From contig NC_134276.1 of assembly GCF_949628215.1 (NCBI RefSeq), positions 31,684,226 through 31,748,225 on the forward strand: a stretch of DNA of 64,000 bases, given 5' to 3'. Positions 54,108 to 64,000 of the stretch are shown piece after piece. The notes below the pieces were generated by a model that had not been told where the DNA came from, did not search any database, and worked only from the letters and a program-made list of their open reading frames with translations. Position numbers and translations under genes: made by a program. Every line of letters starts with the position of its first letter. Position 1 is the stretch's first letter. This DNA comes from Phalacrocorax aristotelis (Eukaryota; Chordata; Aves; Suliformes; Phalacrocoracidae).

Positions 54108-54317
54108 TGAATGGCTTCATCCATTTTGGAAGTAGGTGAGGTGACTCTCTAAAGGCCGCTCTTGGCCACCTGAAAGCATCCACATAAGCCACTAATGAAG
54201 AATGACTGTTCAGTGTGCTTTCAGATGATCAAAACTACGGAAATAATTCTTCACCTGGCCCTACCACTAACAACTCACGTTCAGCCTTGATCAAGTACAC
54301 ACATGGTGTGAATTTTG

Positions 54318-54400
54318 GGGTTGTCCTATGCTGGGACAGGAGTTGGACTCAGTGATCCTTGCTGGTCCCTTCCAACTCAGGGCATTCTAAGATTCTATGA
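54318..54400 (+). mobile_element. CR1 LINE 3'-end fragment (first of a tandem pair)
   Basis: The plus strand carries the CR1 tail 'gttggactcagtgatccttg', 'ggtcccttccaactcaggg' and a terminal ATTCTATGA. About 80 bp. It is followed within about 20 bp by a second CR1 in the same orientation. Confidence 0.85.
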
Positions 54401-54420
54401 ACTCATCAGTTCATAAGTGA

Positions 54421-55091
54421 ACTGATGGACAAAAACCTGGACATGAGCCAACAACGTACGCTCACAGCGCAAAAGGCCAACTGTATCCTGGGCTGCATCA
54501 AAAGCAGCATGGCCAGCAGGTCGAAGGAGGTGATTTTGCCCCTCTGTTCCACCCTGGTAAGACCCCACCTGGAGTACTGCATCCAGCTCTACGGCCCTCA
54601 GCACAGGGAGGATATGGACCTGTTGGAGCAGGTCCAGAGGAGGGCCACAAAAATGATCCGAGGGCTGGAACACCTCTCCTATGAGGACAGGCTGAGAGAG
54701 CTGGGGTTGTTCAGCCTGGAGAAGAGGAGGCTCCAGGGAGACCTTATTGTTGCCTTCCAGTACTTAAAGGGGGACTATAGGAAGGGTGGGGGCAATCTCA
54801 TTAGCAAGGCCTGCTGTGACAGGACAAGGGGTAATGGTTTTAAATGAAAGGAGGGTAGATTCAGACTGGATATAAGGGAGACATTTTTTACAATGAGGGT
54901 GGTGAAACACTGGCGCAGGTTGCCCAGGGAGGTGGTAGATGCCCCATCCCTGGAAATGTTCAAGGTCAGGTTGGGTGGGGCTCTGAGCGACCTGATCTAG
55001 TTGGAGATGTCCCTTCTCACTGCAGGGGGGTTGGACTAGATGACCTTTAAAGATCCCTTCCAACCTACTAAACCATTCTATGATTCTATGA
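54421..55091 (+). mobile_element. CR1 LINE 3' part with open ORF2 C-terminus (second of a pair)
   Basis: The plus strand encodes the CR1 ORF2 C-terminus from about MDKNLDMSQQ (54425) through [20 protein letters not shown] to a natural TAG at 54998-55000. The 191-codon frame is broken only by one in-frame TGA at 54845-54847. A short 3' UTR follows and ends in ATTCTATGATTCTATGA. The near-open frame suggests a younger copy than the intronic ones. It is 5'-truncated, so it lacks the endonuclease and most of the reverse transcriptase. Confidence 0.95.
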
Positions 55092-57370
55092 TCTACCGAC
55101 ATAATAAATCTGCCAGCACTTAAATGAAGAGTGGGCTTTCTTTCTGTGTGGTATGCTAATGTCCAAATAAATGGCTGAAGTAGGGATCCATGCATGTAAT
55201 TGTACGGCTCGCTTCACACGGGACAGACCACTACTGATCGTAATATCCTTTCCCAGGCTTAATAGCTATGAACTCTCCCCTCATTCCACATGGAACCAGC
55301 ATTATTAGTACTTTGTTAGATTTCAGAATCTCCCATAGGGTCCTACTTGGCTGCTGAGTACAAGTCATTCTGTAATTGCTGTTGGAATAGTTTATCATAC
55401 TGTATTCTCAGCTGCCAATAAAAGCTTGCCTCACTTCTCCCAAGACTCATCTTTCACAAGGAGTTTTACCTCTACTCATCTCCAACTGCTAGGAGAGAAA
55501 CCACTTTTTTTTATTTTTGCTCTTGTAAGTTTCTAAATAAGTCTTCCTTTTTATTTTCGCCCTAGAACTTGGTCCTCACAGCTAATTTAAGCCAGCTACC
55601 TCTTTTTCTGGCTGGTGTTCCACCCTTTCTGCATCTTGGGCAGGAGCTGATGTCAGTTGCAGGTATCTGCAAACCTGTCTGGAAGTGCCGTTACTGTGAA
55701 GCAGGTAAAAATCTGAGTAGCATCTTGGCGATCACATGAACTCACCCAGTTAAAAGACAGGTGACCTAGTCTAAACAGGAAGAGATTACAGCTTTATCTT
55801 TAGCAGGCAAAGGGGCACAATAAAAGGATGAGGGAGGTGTGGGAAGAGATTCATTCTAAGTAAATGACAACTTCTATCAGCCTAGCTGGAATTCAGCATG
55901 TGGGAGAGCTGGGACTGCTGCTGTCATAACTGCCCTTGGATATTTTTTTTTGTTAGGGGAAGTAAACAACTCAAAATTTCAGCCTGGCTTCTAGAGAATC
56001 TTCTGTGGGTGTCCCCATAGTGTTTGGTAAACAGTTACAGGAGCCACAAGGAAAATAAGATTTTTTTTTTCCCAAATAAACAAGTTTAACTTAATGAAGA
56101 CTTAAAATTATTGTGTTGGGGGGCTACCCCAGGAGCCTCATTATCCCTAATTGGATGTTTTATTTCATGAAGTAGTCAGTGTTAACTTTTAACTTGGTGA
56201 GGAAAAAGATCTCATATTTAATTGCCTCCAAATTTTCTTTCATTCCTGGGAACATTTGGCAGGACTGTGAACATCTCTAGTGGCCAAGCTGTCAAACAAG
56301 CTTTCCCTTTTCAAAGGACTTTTTTTTTTTTTATTTCTCCCCTCACTATCCGGGGCCAGTTTTGGTTCTCACTCCCACTCAACACCTCCTAGTTCATAGG
56401 CAGCACTGGTCCCAACAAGCCCTCCAGCAGACTGAAAGCCACGACTACTTTCTGCCTGGGTGACTTCCTGTCTGGAGGGCTCTGTGCCCAGATTTACACC
56501 AGCAGAAATCAGTGTAACTCAGGTTTAATATAGCTCAAAGCAGAGCTAATTTTGGGCTGGAAAAGTCTGGAATGGCGTACCAAACTCTGGTTTTGGCCAT
56601 ATGTACTAGTGTTTCACACTTCTTCCATAAAAAATAAGTTTTGGCTCATAGTATTATCTATTTTTACCTCATCTTTAACCTATTCTAGAATTACACCAGC
56701 TAAGCAAAACCACCTTTTTTTTCTTTCTCATCTCATCTGTTAAAAATCGCTATCCAACATAAGCGAGTGGGAAATAAATTTTTTTTTTCTTTTTAAATTG
56801 CAATAAGAAATGGATGATTTATCAGGGTCATTTAAAAATATTAATGGTGTAAAGACAGCTTGGCAAATAAGGGATGATTATTCTTATCTCCACAGGCCAA
56901 AGTACAGCTGTGGCATCCTTCCAAGCAGTGCTCAAGATGTTTGATTTCTATTTTAGTTGATATTTAACAGAAAGGATTTTATTTTTACATTATCTAGGGG
57001 AAGTGGAAGTGAGTATTTGTTCTGTCCTTTTTCCTACTTGTTCTCCTTGCTTATCCTCCTGCTTTTTTATTGGTACTGTTTGCAATGTTTTATTACACAT
57101 GGTCAGACACCTGAGAGCCTTCAGGAGTTACGTATCTTCCGTAGCCCATATTTTCCATTACTATTTTAAGGCGTCGTACACTGAACACTTACCAACTGAA
57201 CACTTGATGTTTAGTGTCTGGGATGTATAAATAAGGAGATAGCTAAGAAGCACTGTGGCCTGGAAAAGATACAGGCTGAAACTGAAACATGTATCTGCTT
57301 TGGGCTTCTTAGATGAGGTTCTCTACAGCAAAACTTCCAAGTTCCAAAGTGATCCTCTAGTTCATGAAAA
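55092..57370. other. Intergenic DNA between oppositely oriented CR1 copies
   Basis: About 2.3 kb of AT-rich DNA with T-rich runs (for example near 56055, 56320 and 56780). No gene or named repeat was recognised. Confidence 0.6.
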
Positions 57371-57446
57371 TCACAGAATCACAGAATAACAGGTTGGAAG
57401 GGACCTCAGGGATCATCTAGTCCAACCTTTCTAGGAAGAGCAGAGT

Positions 57447-58052
57447 CTAGACAAGATGGCCCAGCACCCTGTCCAGATGACTCTTGAAGGTGCCCAACAT
57501 GGCCGAGTCAACCACTTCCCTGGGGAGATTATTCCAGTGGTTGACTGTCCTCACTGTGAAAAATTTCCCTCTGGTGTCCAGCTGGAATCTCCCCAAGAGC
57601 AACTTGTGTCCATTCCCCCTTGTCCTCTCCATGTGACTCCATGTAAAAAGGGAGTCTCCATCTTCTTCGTAACTACCCCTTAAGTACTGGTACACGATGA
57701 TGACATCCCCTCTGAGCCTCCTTTTCTCAAGACTGAACAAACCCAGTTCTCCCAGCCTATCCTCATATGGCAGCTTCCCAGTCCTTTGATCATCTTGGTG
57801 GCCCTTCTCTGGACCCCTTCCAGCCTGTCCATATCCTTTTTGTACAGTGGGGACCAGAACTGTATGCAGTACTCCAGGTGTGGCCTGACAAGCGCTGAGT
57901 AGAGTGGGATAGTTACTTCTTATTTCTTTCTCTCTGCTGGCGATGCCCTTTTTGATGCAACCCAGCACCCTGTTGGCCTTCTTGGCTGCAGCACCACACT
58001 GTTCACTCATGTTGAGCTTTCTGTCCACCAGGACCCCCAGGTCCCTTTCCAC
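57447..58052 (-). pseudogene. CR1 ORF2 C-terminal domain
   Basis: An open stretch of 201 codons on the minus strand that opens with ERDLGVLVDRKLNMSEQC and later reads [20 protein letters not shown] and TVNHWNNLPREVVDSAM, all CR1 ORF2 C-terminal landmarks. A middle part (about 57780-57900) looks frame-shifted. It is in the same frame as the upstream RT stretch, separated by a TGA at about 58068. Confidence 0.9.
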
Positions 58053-58067
58053 AGAGCTGCTCTCCAG

Positions 58068-58858
58068 TCAGGTGGGTCCCAGTCTGTGCTGCACTCCTGG
58101 ATTATGTTCTCCCAGGTGCATGACCTTATACTTTTCCTTGTTGAACTTCATAAGGTTCTTGCTGGCCCACTCCTCCAGCATATCCAGATCTCCCTGCAGA
58201 GCAGTTCTCCCTTCTAGAGTGTCTACTTCCCCACTCAACTTGGTGTCATCAGCAAACTTCATCAGGCTACACTTGATGCCGGTATCCAGATCACTTATAA
58301 AGATGTTGAATAACATTGGGCCCAATATCGATCCCTGGGGGACTCCACTTGTGACAGGTTGCCTCTTGGAAAAGGAGCTATTTATCACCACCCTTTGGGT
58401 ACAGCCTGTCAGCCAGTTCCCCACCCACTGTACAGACCACTTGTCTAGGCCATAACACATCAATTTCTCCAGGAGGAGACTATAGGGGACCATATCTCCA
58501 AGGGGGCCTTGGAGAAGTCCAGGTAAACAATGTCCACCGCCTGCCCCATGTCAACCAGGCAAGTCACTTTGTCATAGAAGGCCACCAGGTTTGTCAAGCA
58601 TGATCTGCCTTTAGTGAAGCCATGTTGGCTTTTCCCAATCACGTGCTTCATTTGACTTGTGATCACCCCCAGGAGGATTCGTTCCATAACTTTCCCAGGG
58701 ATTGAAGTAAGGCTGATGGGCCTATATTTACCCGGATCCTCCCTCGAGCCCTTCTTGTAGATAGGGGTAACATTTGCCTTCCTCCAGTCCATTGGGACAT
58801 CCCCTGTTCTCCATGACTTCTCAAAGATTATGGAGAGCAGCCTTGCTGATGTCAGCAA
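58068..58858 (-). pseudogene. CR1 ORF2 reverse transcriptase domain
   Basis: Two overlapping minus-strand frames (58858-58460 and 58493-58068) together give the RT fingers and palm. Visible: DWRKANVTPIYKKG, YRPISLTSIPGKVMERI, QHGFTKGRSCLTNL, motif A YLDFSKA, PVTSGVPQGSILGPMLFNIF and the catalytic FADDTKL. A small indel right after YLDFSKA shifts the frame in motif A, so no functional enzyme could be made. It is typical of non-LTR retrotransposon RT. Confidence 0.93.
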
Positions 58859-58864
58859 GCTCTC

Positions 58865-59497
58865 TCAACACCCTTGGGTAGATGGCATCAGGGCCCATTG
58901 ATTTGTGGGGTCAAGCTCCTGTAGTAGTTCATATACTAACTCTTCCTTCACCGATGGTGAGTTGGTGTTTGGTTCAATTGGCAATTTTGTTCCCAAAGCC
59001 TGGGACCCAACAGTGCTGGTAAAGACCGAGGTGAAGAAGGTGTTGAGGGCCTCTGCCTTTTCTGCATCATTGGTGATTGATTCTCCTTTTCTGTTTAACA
59101 GTGGGCCTATGTTTTCCTTCTTTTTCTGCTTGTGGTTGACATGTCTGAAGAACCCTTTCTTGTTATTTTTTATGTCTACAGCCAGTTTCAATTCAAATTG
59201 GGCTTTTGCTTTTCTGACTGCGTCTCTGCACTCTCTGGCTATGCCCTTGTAGTTCTTGGTGGATAATCCGCCACTTCTCCATTTCTGGTGTGCTTCCCTT
59301 TTGGATTTGAGTAGACCCAGGAGGTCATGGTTGAGCCATGGGGGCCTCTTGCTCCGCTTAATTCCTTTTCCTTTGTAGGGGATAAATTGGCTTTGTGCTC
59401 CCAATAGAGTTCTTGAAGAATTCCCAGCACTCACTAGCTCCTTTGTATTCCATGGAAGCTTCCCATCAAATCCCTCCCAACTGAGCCCTGAGTGCAC
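58865..59497 (-). pseudogene. CR1 ORF2 region between endonuclease and RT
   Basis: A minus-strand frame with KRPPWLNHDLLGLLKSKREAH, CRDAVRKAKAQFELKLA and ENIGPLLNRKGESITNDAEKAEALNTFF (read in pieces), the CR1 linker that leads into the RT. It ends at a TGA at 58865-58867, where the expected frame has shifted. Confidence 0.9.
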
Positions 59498-60000
59498 TGA
59501 AGTTTGCTCCTCTAAAATACAGAATGCTTGTCTTAGAGCTGACCTTCAGCACACTCAGCAGGATCCTGAACTTCACAATATTGTAGTCACTGCAGCCAAG
59601 GCTATCACTAACCGAGATATTACAAAGCAGGCTTTCTTGTTTTGTGAATAGCAAGTCCAGCAGTGCCTCCTTCCTGGTTGGCACATCTAGCATTTGTATC
59701 AGGAAACAGTCCTCTATACATTCCAGGAACTTGGTGGATGACATGCAAGCTGCCGTATTGTTCTTCCAGCAGATGTCTGGGTAGTTGAAGTCACCCATCA
59801 GGACCAGGTTCTGTTGGCCAGAAGCTTGCTTTAGTGCCCCAAATATCGCTTCGTCGGCTTTGTCACCGTGGTTAGGAGGTCGATAGCAGATGCCCACTGT
59901 GAGGTCCTGCTTGGAGATGACCCCTTTGACTTTAACCCAGAGGTATTCGATAGAGCAGTCGCAATCACCATAGTTGACTTCAAAAAGTAAGATAGGAACA
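59466..60000 (-). pseudogene. CR1 ORF2 endonuclease domain (partial)
   Basis: A minus-strand frame with LWVKVKG, LTVGICYRPPNHG, the catalytic-type LMGDFNYPDICW, LDVPTRKEALLDLLFTK and LGCSDYNIVKF. The last motif is normally SDH in exonuclease-endonuclease-phosphatase enzymes; here the His is replaced by Tyr, so the catalytic His is lost. It is one frame off the following linker (frameshift near 59480). The N-terminal third of the domain is missing. Confidence 0.88.
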
Positions 60001-63000
60001 CCAGGAGTTGAGAAATCACAATGGTAAGTAAGTTGGAAGAAAAGGCTTTGCACCAGAGGAATCTGAGGCCTGAATTTCACTTAACTAGGAATAAGAGCAG
60101 CATCCCTCATTCCCACCCCTGGCCACACATTCCCTTGTGTCTAGTGACCTAGCAACGGTCAGCCTGAAGTCAACTGCTTTAACGAGCTCATCTGGCAGAA
60201 AAGAAATCCACCAGAAAAACAATGGTTTTCCATTGAACTCGTTTGTTCACCTGATTTGTTCTGCAGTCTCAGAGTCACTGGACCTCACGTATGGGGGAGC
60301 GAGACGGAACACATGGCTGGAGATAGATGGAGAAGACTGCACTTGTCAGCATTAGCCCACAGCCATACTGAATTGGTTGTAACATAAAACCACACTCTGA
60401 AGGCATGGTTCCATACGATGAGGTTAGTTTTCACTCACCCAGCAGGAAATGAACACCCCCTCCCAAATGAAATATTCCTCAGTCTTATTATTGAGTTGAA
60501 GTGGCTCATGGAAGCATATGGCAAACACCAAGGGGGAGCTGAGGGAAGGTGGAAATCTGCAGCTGGGAGATGAGGAGTCAGCAACATCTCAGCTTCTCAG
60601 CATTGGTGAACTATTGGATCAGCTCAGCTACTCATGGATCTGTCTACAGGAATCAGTTTGTTCTGCAGATCATCACTTAAAGGCCCGTTCTGGAAGGCAC
60701 AAGACTCAACTGAACAGGATAAAAAAAGCTGGTTTTGCTTGTGCTAACTGGTTCTTCATAATACATTCCATATGCCATTCAAAAGACCATCTGAAATGAG
60801 AGAGCTCTGAAATGTCTAACAACAGTGTCACTGTGGACAGAAAGATACGTTCATGGCCATTCAACCTAAAATGTTCTCAGACTACTGAAAAAAATTGGGA
60901 ACAATGCTTAGTTATTCAGGAGGGGCATGAGCTGTAAAGAAGCAGATCTGGCTCAAAACCAACACAACTATGAAAAAAAGTTTACTCAGGGGAAAGAAGG
61001 CCAAAAGCACTGAAGAACTGAGGAAACAGAGGAACCAACACTGGGGAAACAGAGGCTCTGTTGTTTTCTACGGGCAAGTGTTTCAGAAGTCTATTCAGCA
61101 AATTATCCACTTGGTCTTAAAGCAACGGGCCCACAGCGCAAGTCTGGGGCACGAGCCCGTTTCACCCAGACTTTCCCTTTGTCCTGAAGGAGATGACCCC
61201 TCTGACATAGTCTGAATGACCTTCTGCATCCCGGCACACACAGGAATTCCCTGACACCTCCAGTCGCACCCTGTCCTCCCATGTAGAGACAGGAACACAA
61301 GGAGCTCTGCCTACAAACCTGCACTTCCCAGTCACTGCTGCATCCCCGGGGCAAGGAGAGGGTTAGGACTGGGCAGTAGAAAGCAGGCAGATGTCCATGT
61401 TGCCTGGAAGAGGGGTGGCAGCTGGAGAAGTGAGAAGGGTGGCTGCTCCAGTGGAAGACTGGTGGTATTGGCCTCATTGGGTGGGAGTTGTACTGCTGTC
61501 AAAAGGAAGAGGGGGAACAAGCTCCTGGACACAAGGAGAGGGAAAGATCAGCCTCCAGGAACCTCCTATAACCGATATTCACTCCTTGGCCTGTCAAGTT
61601 TGGGTGTCCTCTTAATGCTCCAAGCTTTTAGCACTAGTGAAACTAGTATTATGGCTCTGAAATATATCAGAAACTACTTCAGGTCTAAATAATTCAGATG
61701 TCAAAATAAATATGAGGAAGAAAATGATTTAGCGGAAGGATTGCTTTGTTTTCGAAGTTGCTATTTCTTTCTGTTTATGCACCCATCAGACACTCTAACA
61801 AATCAGTGAAGTGGATGCACAACTAGACAGCATCACTAATTAGATCTTTCCCTGAGCAAAATTAGGGAAATACTGGGGGGAAAAAAACCAACCAAAAGTT
61901 ATTTAAAGGGCAGAACTATTTGATGAGGTTTTATCTGCTATGTAGTTTAAAGAGAATTCCCAAACTATTCCCAGTCAGAACGCAGAAGGTTGTTGCATAT
62001 TGTAAATGAATTTTAAATAACGCCTGTTAGCAGAGTTATCTTCTTCTCAGGGTTGCCAAATCTCATTGCTTTATCACAAATCTCGTAATGCTGAATTGCT
62101 TATTTAAACCACAATTCAAAGAATCACTGACTAATGAGTTTCTTGCCTTCTTTTTTATAAGTGTAAATTTCTCAGGGACACACTTATTGCTGAAGGTAAA
62201 AAGATAATCAGAGCAAATACCAGAAGTATCAGGGATGTTATCATTCATCTAGTGCTTTCTCTAATCAGGAGAGAAGACAAGTACTGTGCTGGCAGGTTTT
62301 GCAGCTGCTTGCTGACAGCAGATGGATGTGGGGTCTGGGGACTCCCTGCTCTTCTGTGGAAGCACTTGCCCTGTTTATAAACCCTGGCCCCAGATTAGCT
62401 TTCACTCTGTGCTCCCTCATCTGTCCTCCACCCCCGCTCTCTCTCAATCTCTTCACATTACTGAAAGTTTCATGAATATAAAAAATTCCACTGGCTTCAC
62501 TGTGACCCCACCCAGAGCTAGAGGCCTGTTCACAGCACCAGCCCGTATACAGCAACATTTAAAAAAAAAACCCAATATTTTTAAATTATAGCTCGACTGC
62601 TGGCATGATTGGTGGCAGGATGCACATCTGTTACCTGCCCCAACCATCATGTGCAGACCTCTGTAATGGATGCAAAAGCTGCCCTTAGCCTCCTTGGGTA
62701 GATGTGTCTGCACAGGTAGCATCGGCAGGTCAGGCAGGTCACTGCTGAGTCCTGTCACTTATGGGACAGACAGCCCAGGTAGAAGGACCTCTTGGCTCTG
62801 CCCGATTTCAAGCTCGGGTTTTTGTTACATTTTCAGTATCAGCCACGTAACTTCCTTCAGCCTTTAGTAAAGGAACGTTTCTTCCTCGACCTGATAAAAA
62901 AAGTACCTGAAGGATTTTAGGACATCTGGACCCTTAGACATTGAGTTAAAGAAGTTAAGACGTAATTCAGTCGCAAGCCCGTTCTCTGCCGCTTGTTTTC

Positions 63001-63150
63001 AGTGTCTTTAGCATACATCTAAATCTCATTTAGAGGCTCTTCTATGCAAATCCGGGGACTGGAAACGCGTTCAGAAAAGCAACAAGCGCAGATCCTTGTG
63101 TAACGACCCAGCTCCAGGAGAAGGCGTTTACAAACACCCATCTGGCCTCG
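60001..63150. other. Intergenic DNA upstream of MED4
   Basis: About 3.1 kb of mixed composition without a recognisable gene or named repeat. A slightly GC-richer patch lies around 61100-61560, and an A/C-rich stretch near 61880. Open frames of 60-124 codons occur on both strands at 61095-61692 but overlap each other and resemble nothing known. Confidence 0.6.
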
Positions 63151-63239
63151 CCGAGGCAGACGTGACCTCCTTTCCCCTCACACCCACAGCTTTCCGCCAC
63201 GAGCCAGGGCCGCCTGATCCCCCCGCGCCTCACAGCGGC

Positions 63240-63436
63240 CGTTAGCCCTCAGCAACTTCCCGCCCCCGCCGCGCGCCGCACGGGGAGGGGAGGGTCGGAG
63301 CTACGCATGCGCGGGGCGGCCGCAGCTCGCACCTCCGCCGGCAGGGGCGCTGCTGCCCGTCCGCCCGCCCGCGCCTGGCCCCGCCCCCGCCGCCGCCGGG
63401 AGGTGGTTCTCGCTCGGGTCCGCGCCCGCCATCGTG
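63240..63436 (+). promoter_or_regulatory. MED4: MED4 core promoter and 5' UTR
   Basis: No TATA box. Motifs seen: TTCCCGCC (E2F-like, 63257-63264), an NRF1-like TACGCATGCGCG (63302-63313, one mismatch to the consensus), a GC box CCCCGCCCCC (63379-63388), and an inverted pair GCCATC/GATGGC (63428-63441) matching YY1 cores and overlapping the start codon. This set is typical of housekeeping promoters. The exact transcription start is unknown. Confidence 0.55.
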
Positions 63437-63525
63437 ATGGCGGCGGCGACCGGGGGAGGTGGGGAGCGGAGCAGCACCCGGGACCGGCTCCTGGCGGCGC
63501 TGGAGGATCTCGAGCTTTTGGCCAG
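63437..63525 (+). CDS. MED4: Mediator subunit 4, coding exon 1 (gene continues beyond window)
   Basis: ATG at 63437 opens a frame reading MAAATGGGGERSSTRDRLLA, then ALEDLELLA, closely matching the human MED4 N-terminus (STRERLLSALEDLEVLSR). The exon ends after GCCAG, before GTACTG, splitting an Arg codon (phase 2), in line with the human protein, where the conserved block reaches Arg at this point. MED4 is a subunit of the Mediator middle module that couples transcription factors to RNA polymerase II in the nucleus; human MED4 has 270 residues. Only 29 codons plus two bases are in this window. The Gly-rich stretch at residues 6-9 differs from human. The gene is divergent from ITM2B, as in human. 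The in-frame GTG at 63434 is not favoured over the ATG. Confidence 0.9.
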
Positions 63526-64000
63526 GTACTGTGCTCTACCTCCCTGCTCCCCCCCCTCGGTGCCTGGATGGGACGGCCCCGGGCGGCGGCGGGGATCCGG
63601 GGCGTGGGGAGAGGGTGCTCGGCGCTGCACGTCCGCGGAGCCTCCGGCGGGGGCGGCCAGAGGAGCGGGTGGCCCTGGGGTCGGGATTGGCCTGACGCGA
63701 GCCCTCGCTGAGCTGCGGGGCGGCAGGAGGGCCCGGCTCGGCCCGGGCACTCGCGTCTCCCGTCTCTCTTCCCGCCCCCGGGCCGGCTCCGGCGGGAATG
63801 GGGCTGGTGCCGCGGCGGGGGGCCGGGTCCGGTCCTGCCGGTGCCCCGCAGCTCTCCCCCGAGTAGGAGAGCAGCGGCGGCGGCGCGTTATTTCCTATTT
63901 CCAGAGCAGAAGGAGAGCTTCCTTATTCTTCCACTTGCCTTTCTTCCCTGGCTGACACCTGTATTTCCTGTGAAATGCGCACACACCGATTTTAGGCTTT
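63526..64000 (+). other. MED4: MED4 intron 1 (start)
   Basis: It begins GTACTG. The first 400 bases are GC-rich CpG-island sequence; long open frames here on both strands reflect the lack of A/T-rich stop codons, not coding. It contains an inverted pair of E2F-like motifs, TTCCCGCC (63769-63776) and GGCGGGAA (63791-63798). Confidence 0.75.

Larger units (their letters stand above)
33826..54317. other. Large intergenic region between CR1 copies
   Basis: About 20.5 kb, AT-rich, without a recognisable gene. Contents seen: a degenerate GGATA repeat at 35530-35569, a GAGAA pentanucleotide repeat at 39061-39110, T runs such as 41519-41532, a GC-richer CpG-bearing block at 38290-38400, an AT-rich possibly constrained stretch at about 45030-45360, and a GC-rich block with a MARE-like site near 49120-49260. 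No TE family could be named in most of it. Confidence 0.6.
57371..60000 (-). mobile_element. CR1 LINE, 2.6 kb, decayed ORF2 (endonuclease and reverse transcriptase)
   Basis: The longest mobile element in the window. The 3' end is at TCACAGAATCACAGAAT (57371; ATTCTGTG octamers). A 3' UTR of about 75 bp follows, then ORF2 on the minus strand, ending with a natural stop at 57447. It contains most of the AP-like endonuclease domain, the connecting region, the reverse transcriptase and the C-terminus. The 5' part (ORF1 and the start of the endonuclease) is missing; the 5' boundary lies near 60000 and is uncertain. Frameshifts and in-frame stops make it inactive. The subfamily appears to differ from the 54421-55091 copy in tail and C-terminal sequence. 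Confidence 0.95.
63150..63920. promoter_or_regulatory. MED4: CpG island of MED4
   Basis: CpG-rich and GC-rich from about 63150 to about 63920, covering the promoter, first coding exon and start of intron 1. Sharp borders to AT-rich DNA are visible on both sides. The limits are by eye. Confidence 0.85.

Noticed and set aside
57943-59252. Plus-strand frames of 115-170 codons over the large CR1
   Set aside because: Antisense shadow of the CR1 ORF2 coding strand.
63301-63955. Long open frames on both strands around MED4 exon 1
   Set aside because: Same GC-rich effect. Only the first 29 codons from 63437 match MED4; beyond 63525 the frame is intron.

Overview
This window is avian nuclear DNA. 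It carries several CR1 (chicken repeat 1) LINE copies that end in the CR1 3' octamer repeats ATTCTATG or ATTCTGTG, it has large introns with GT-AG splice sites, and it has two CpG-island promoters. The two genes are vertebrate orthologues recognisable by protein sequence. I cannot name the species or order.

Layout. Bases 1 to about 3,060 are intergenic and lie downstream of ITM2B. From about 3,062 to 30,750, on the minus strand, lies the complete ITM2B (BRI2) gene: six coding exons, 260 codons, a 3' UTR with an AATAAA signal, and a first intron of about 17 kb. A CpG island of about 1.7 kb covers exon 1, the promoter and the start of intron 1. From about 31,300 to 63,100 is a gene-poor intergenic region of about 32 kb. 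It holds at least five CR1 copies or fragments, the largest being a decayed ORF2 of about 2.6 kb on the minus strand at 57,371 to about 60,000, plus simple repeats. At the right edge a second CpG island contains the first coding exon of MED4 on the plus strand; the rest of MED4 lies beyond the window.

How it fits together. ITM2B and MED4 are divergent, with start codons about 32.7 kb apart. This matches the order known from human 13q14 (NUDT15, MED4, ITM2B, RB1). RB1 is therefore expected just left of base 1 on the minus strand (inference). ITM2B is a type II membrane protein with a BRICHOS domain and a furin-released C-terminal peptide. MED4 is a Mediator middle-module subunit. They share a neighbourhood, not a pathway.

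I found no bacterial, viral, CRISPR, tRNA or rRNA features and no striking new system. The more interesting details are a NAGNAG acceptor in ITM2B, tandem stop codons after its C-terminal peptide, inverted YY1-like and E2F-like sites around MED4 exon 1, a perfect 10-bp hairpin at the junction of two CR1 copies, and two unusually long unexplained open frames. Sequence searches, RNA data and cross-species alignment were not available, so regulatory calls are motif-level inferences.
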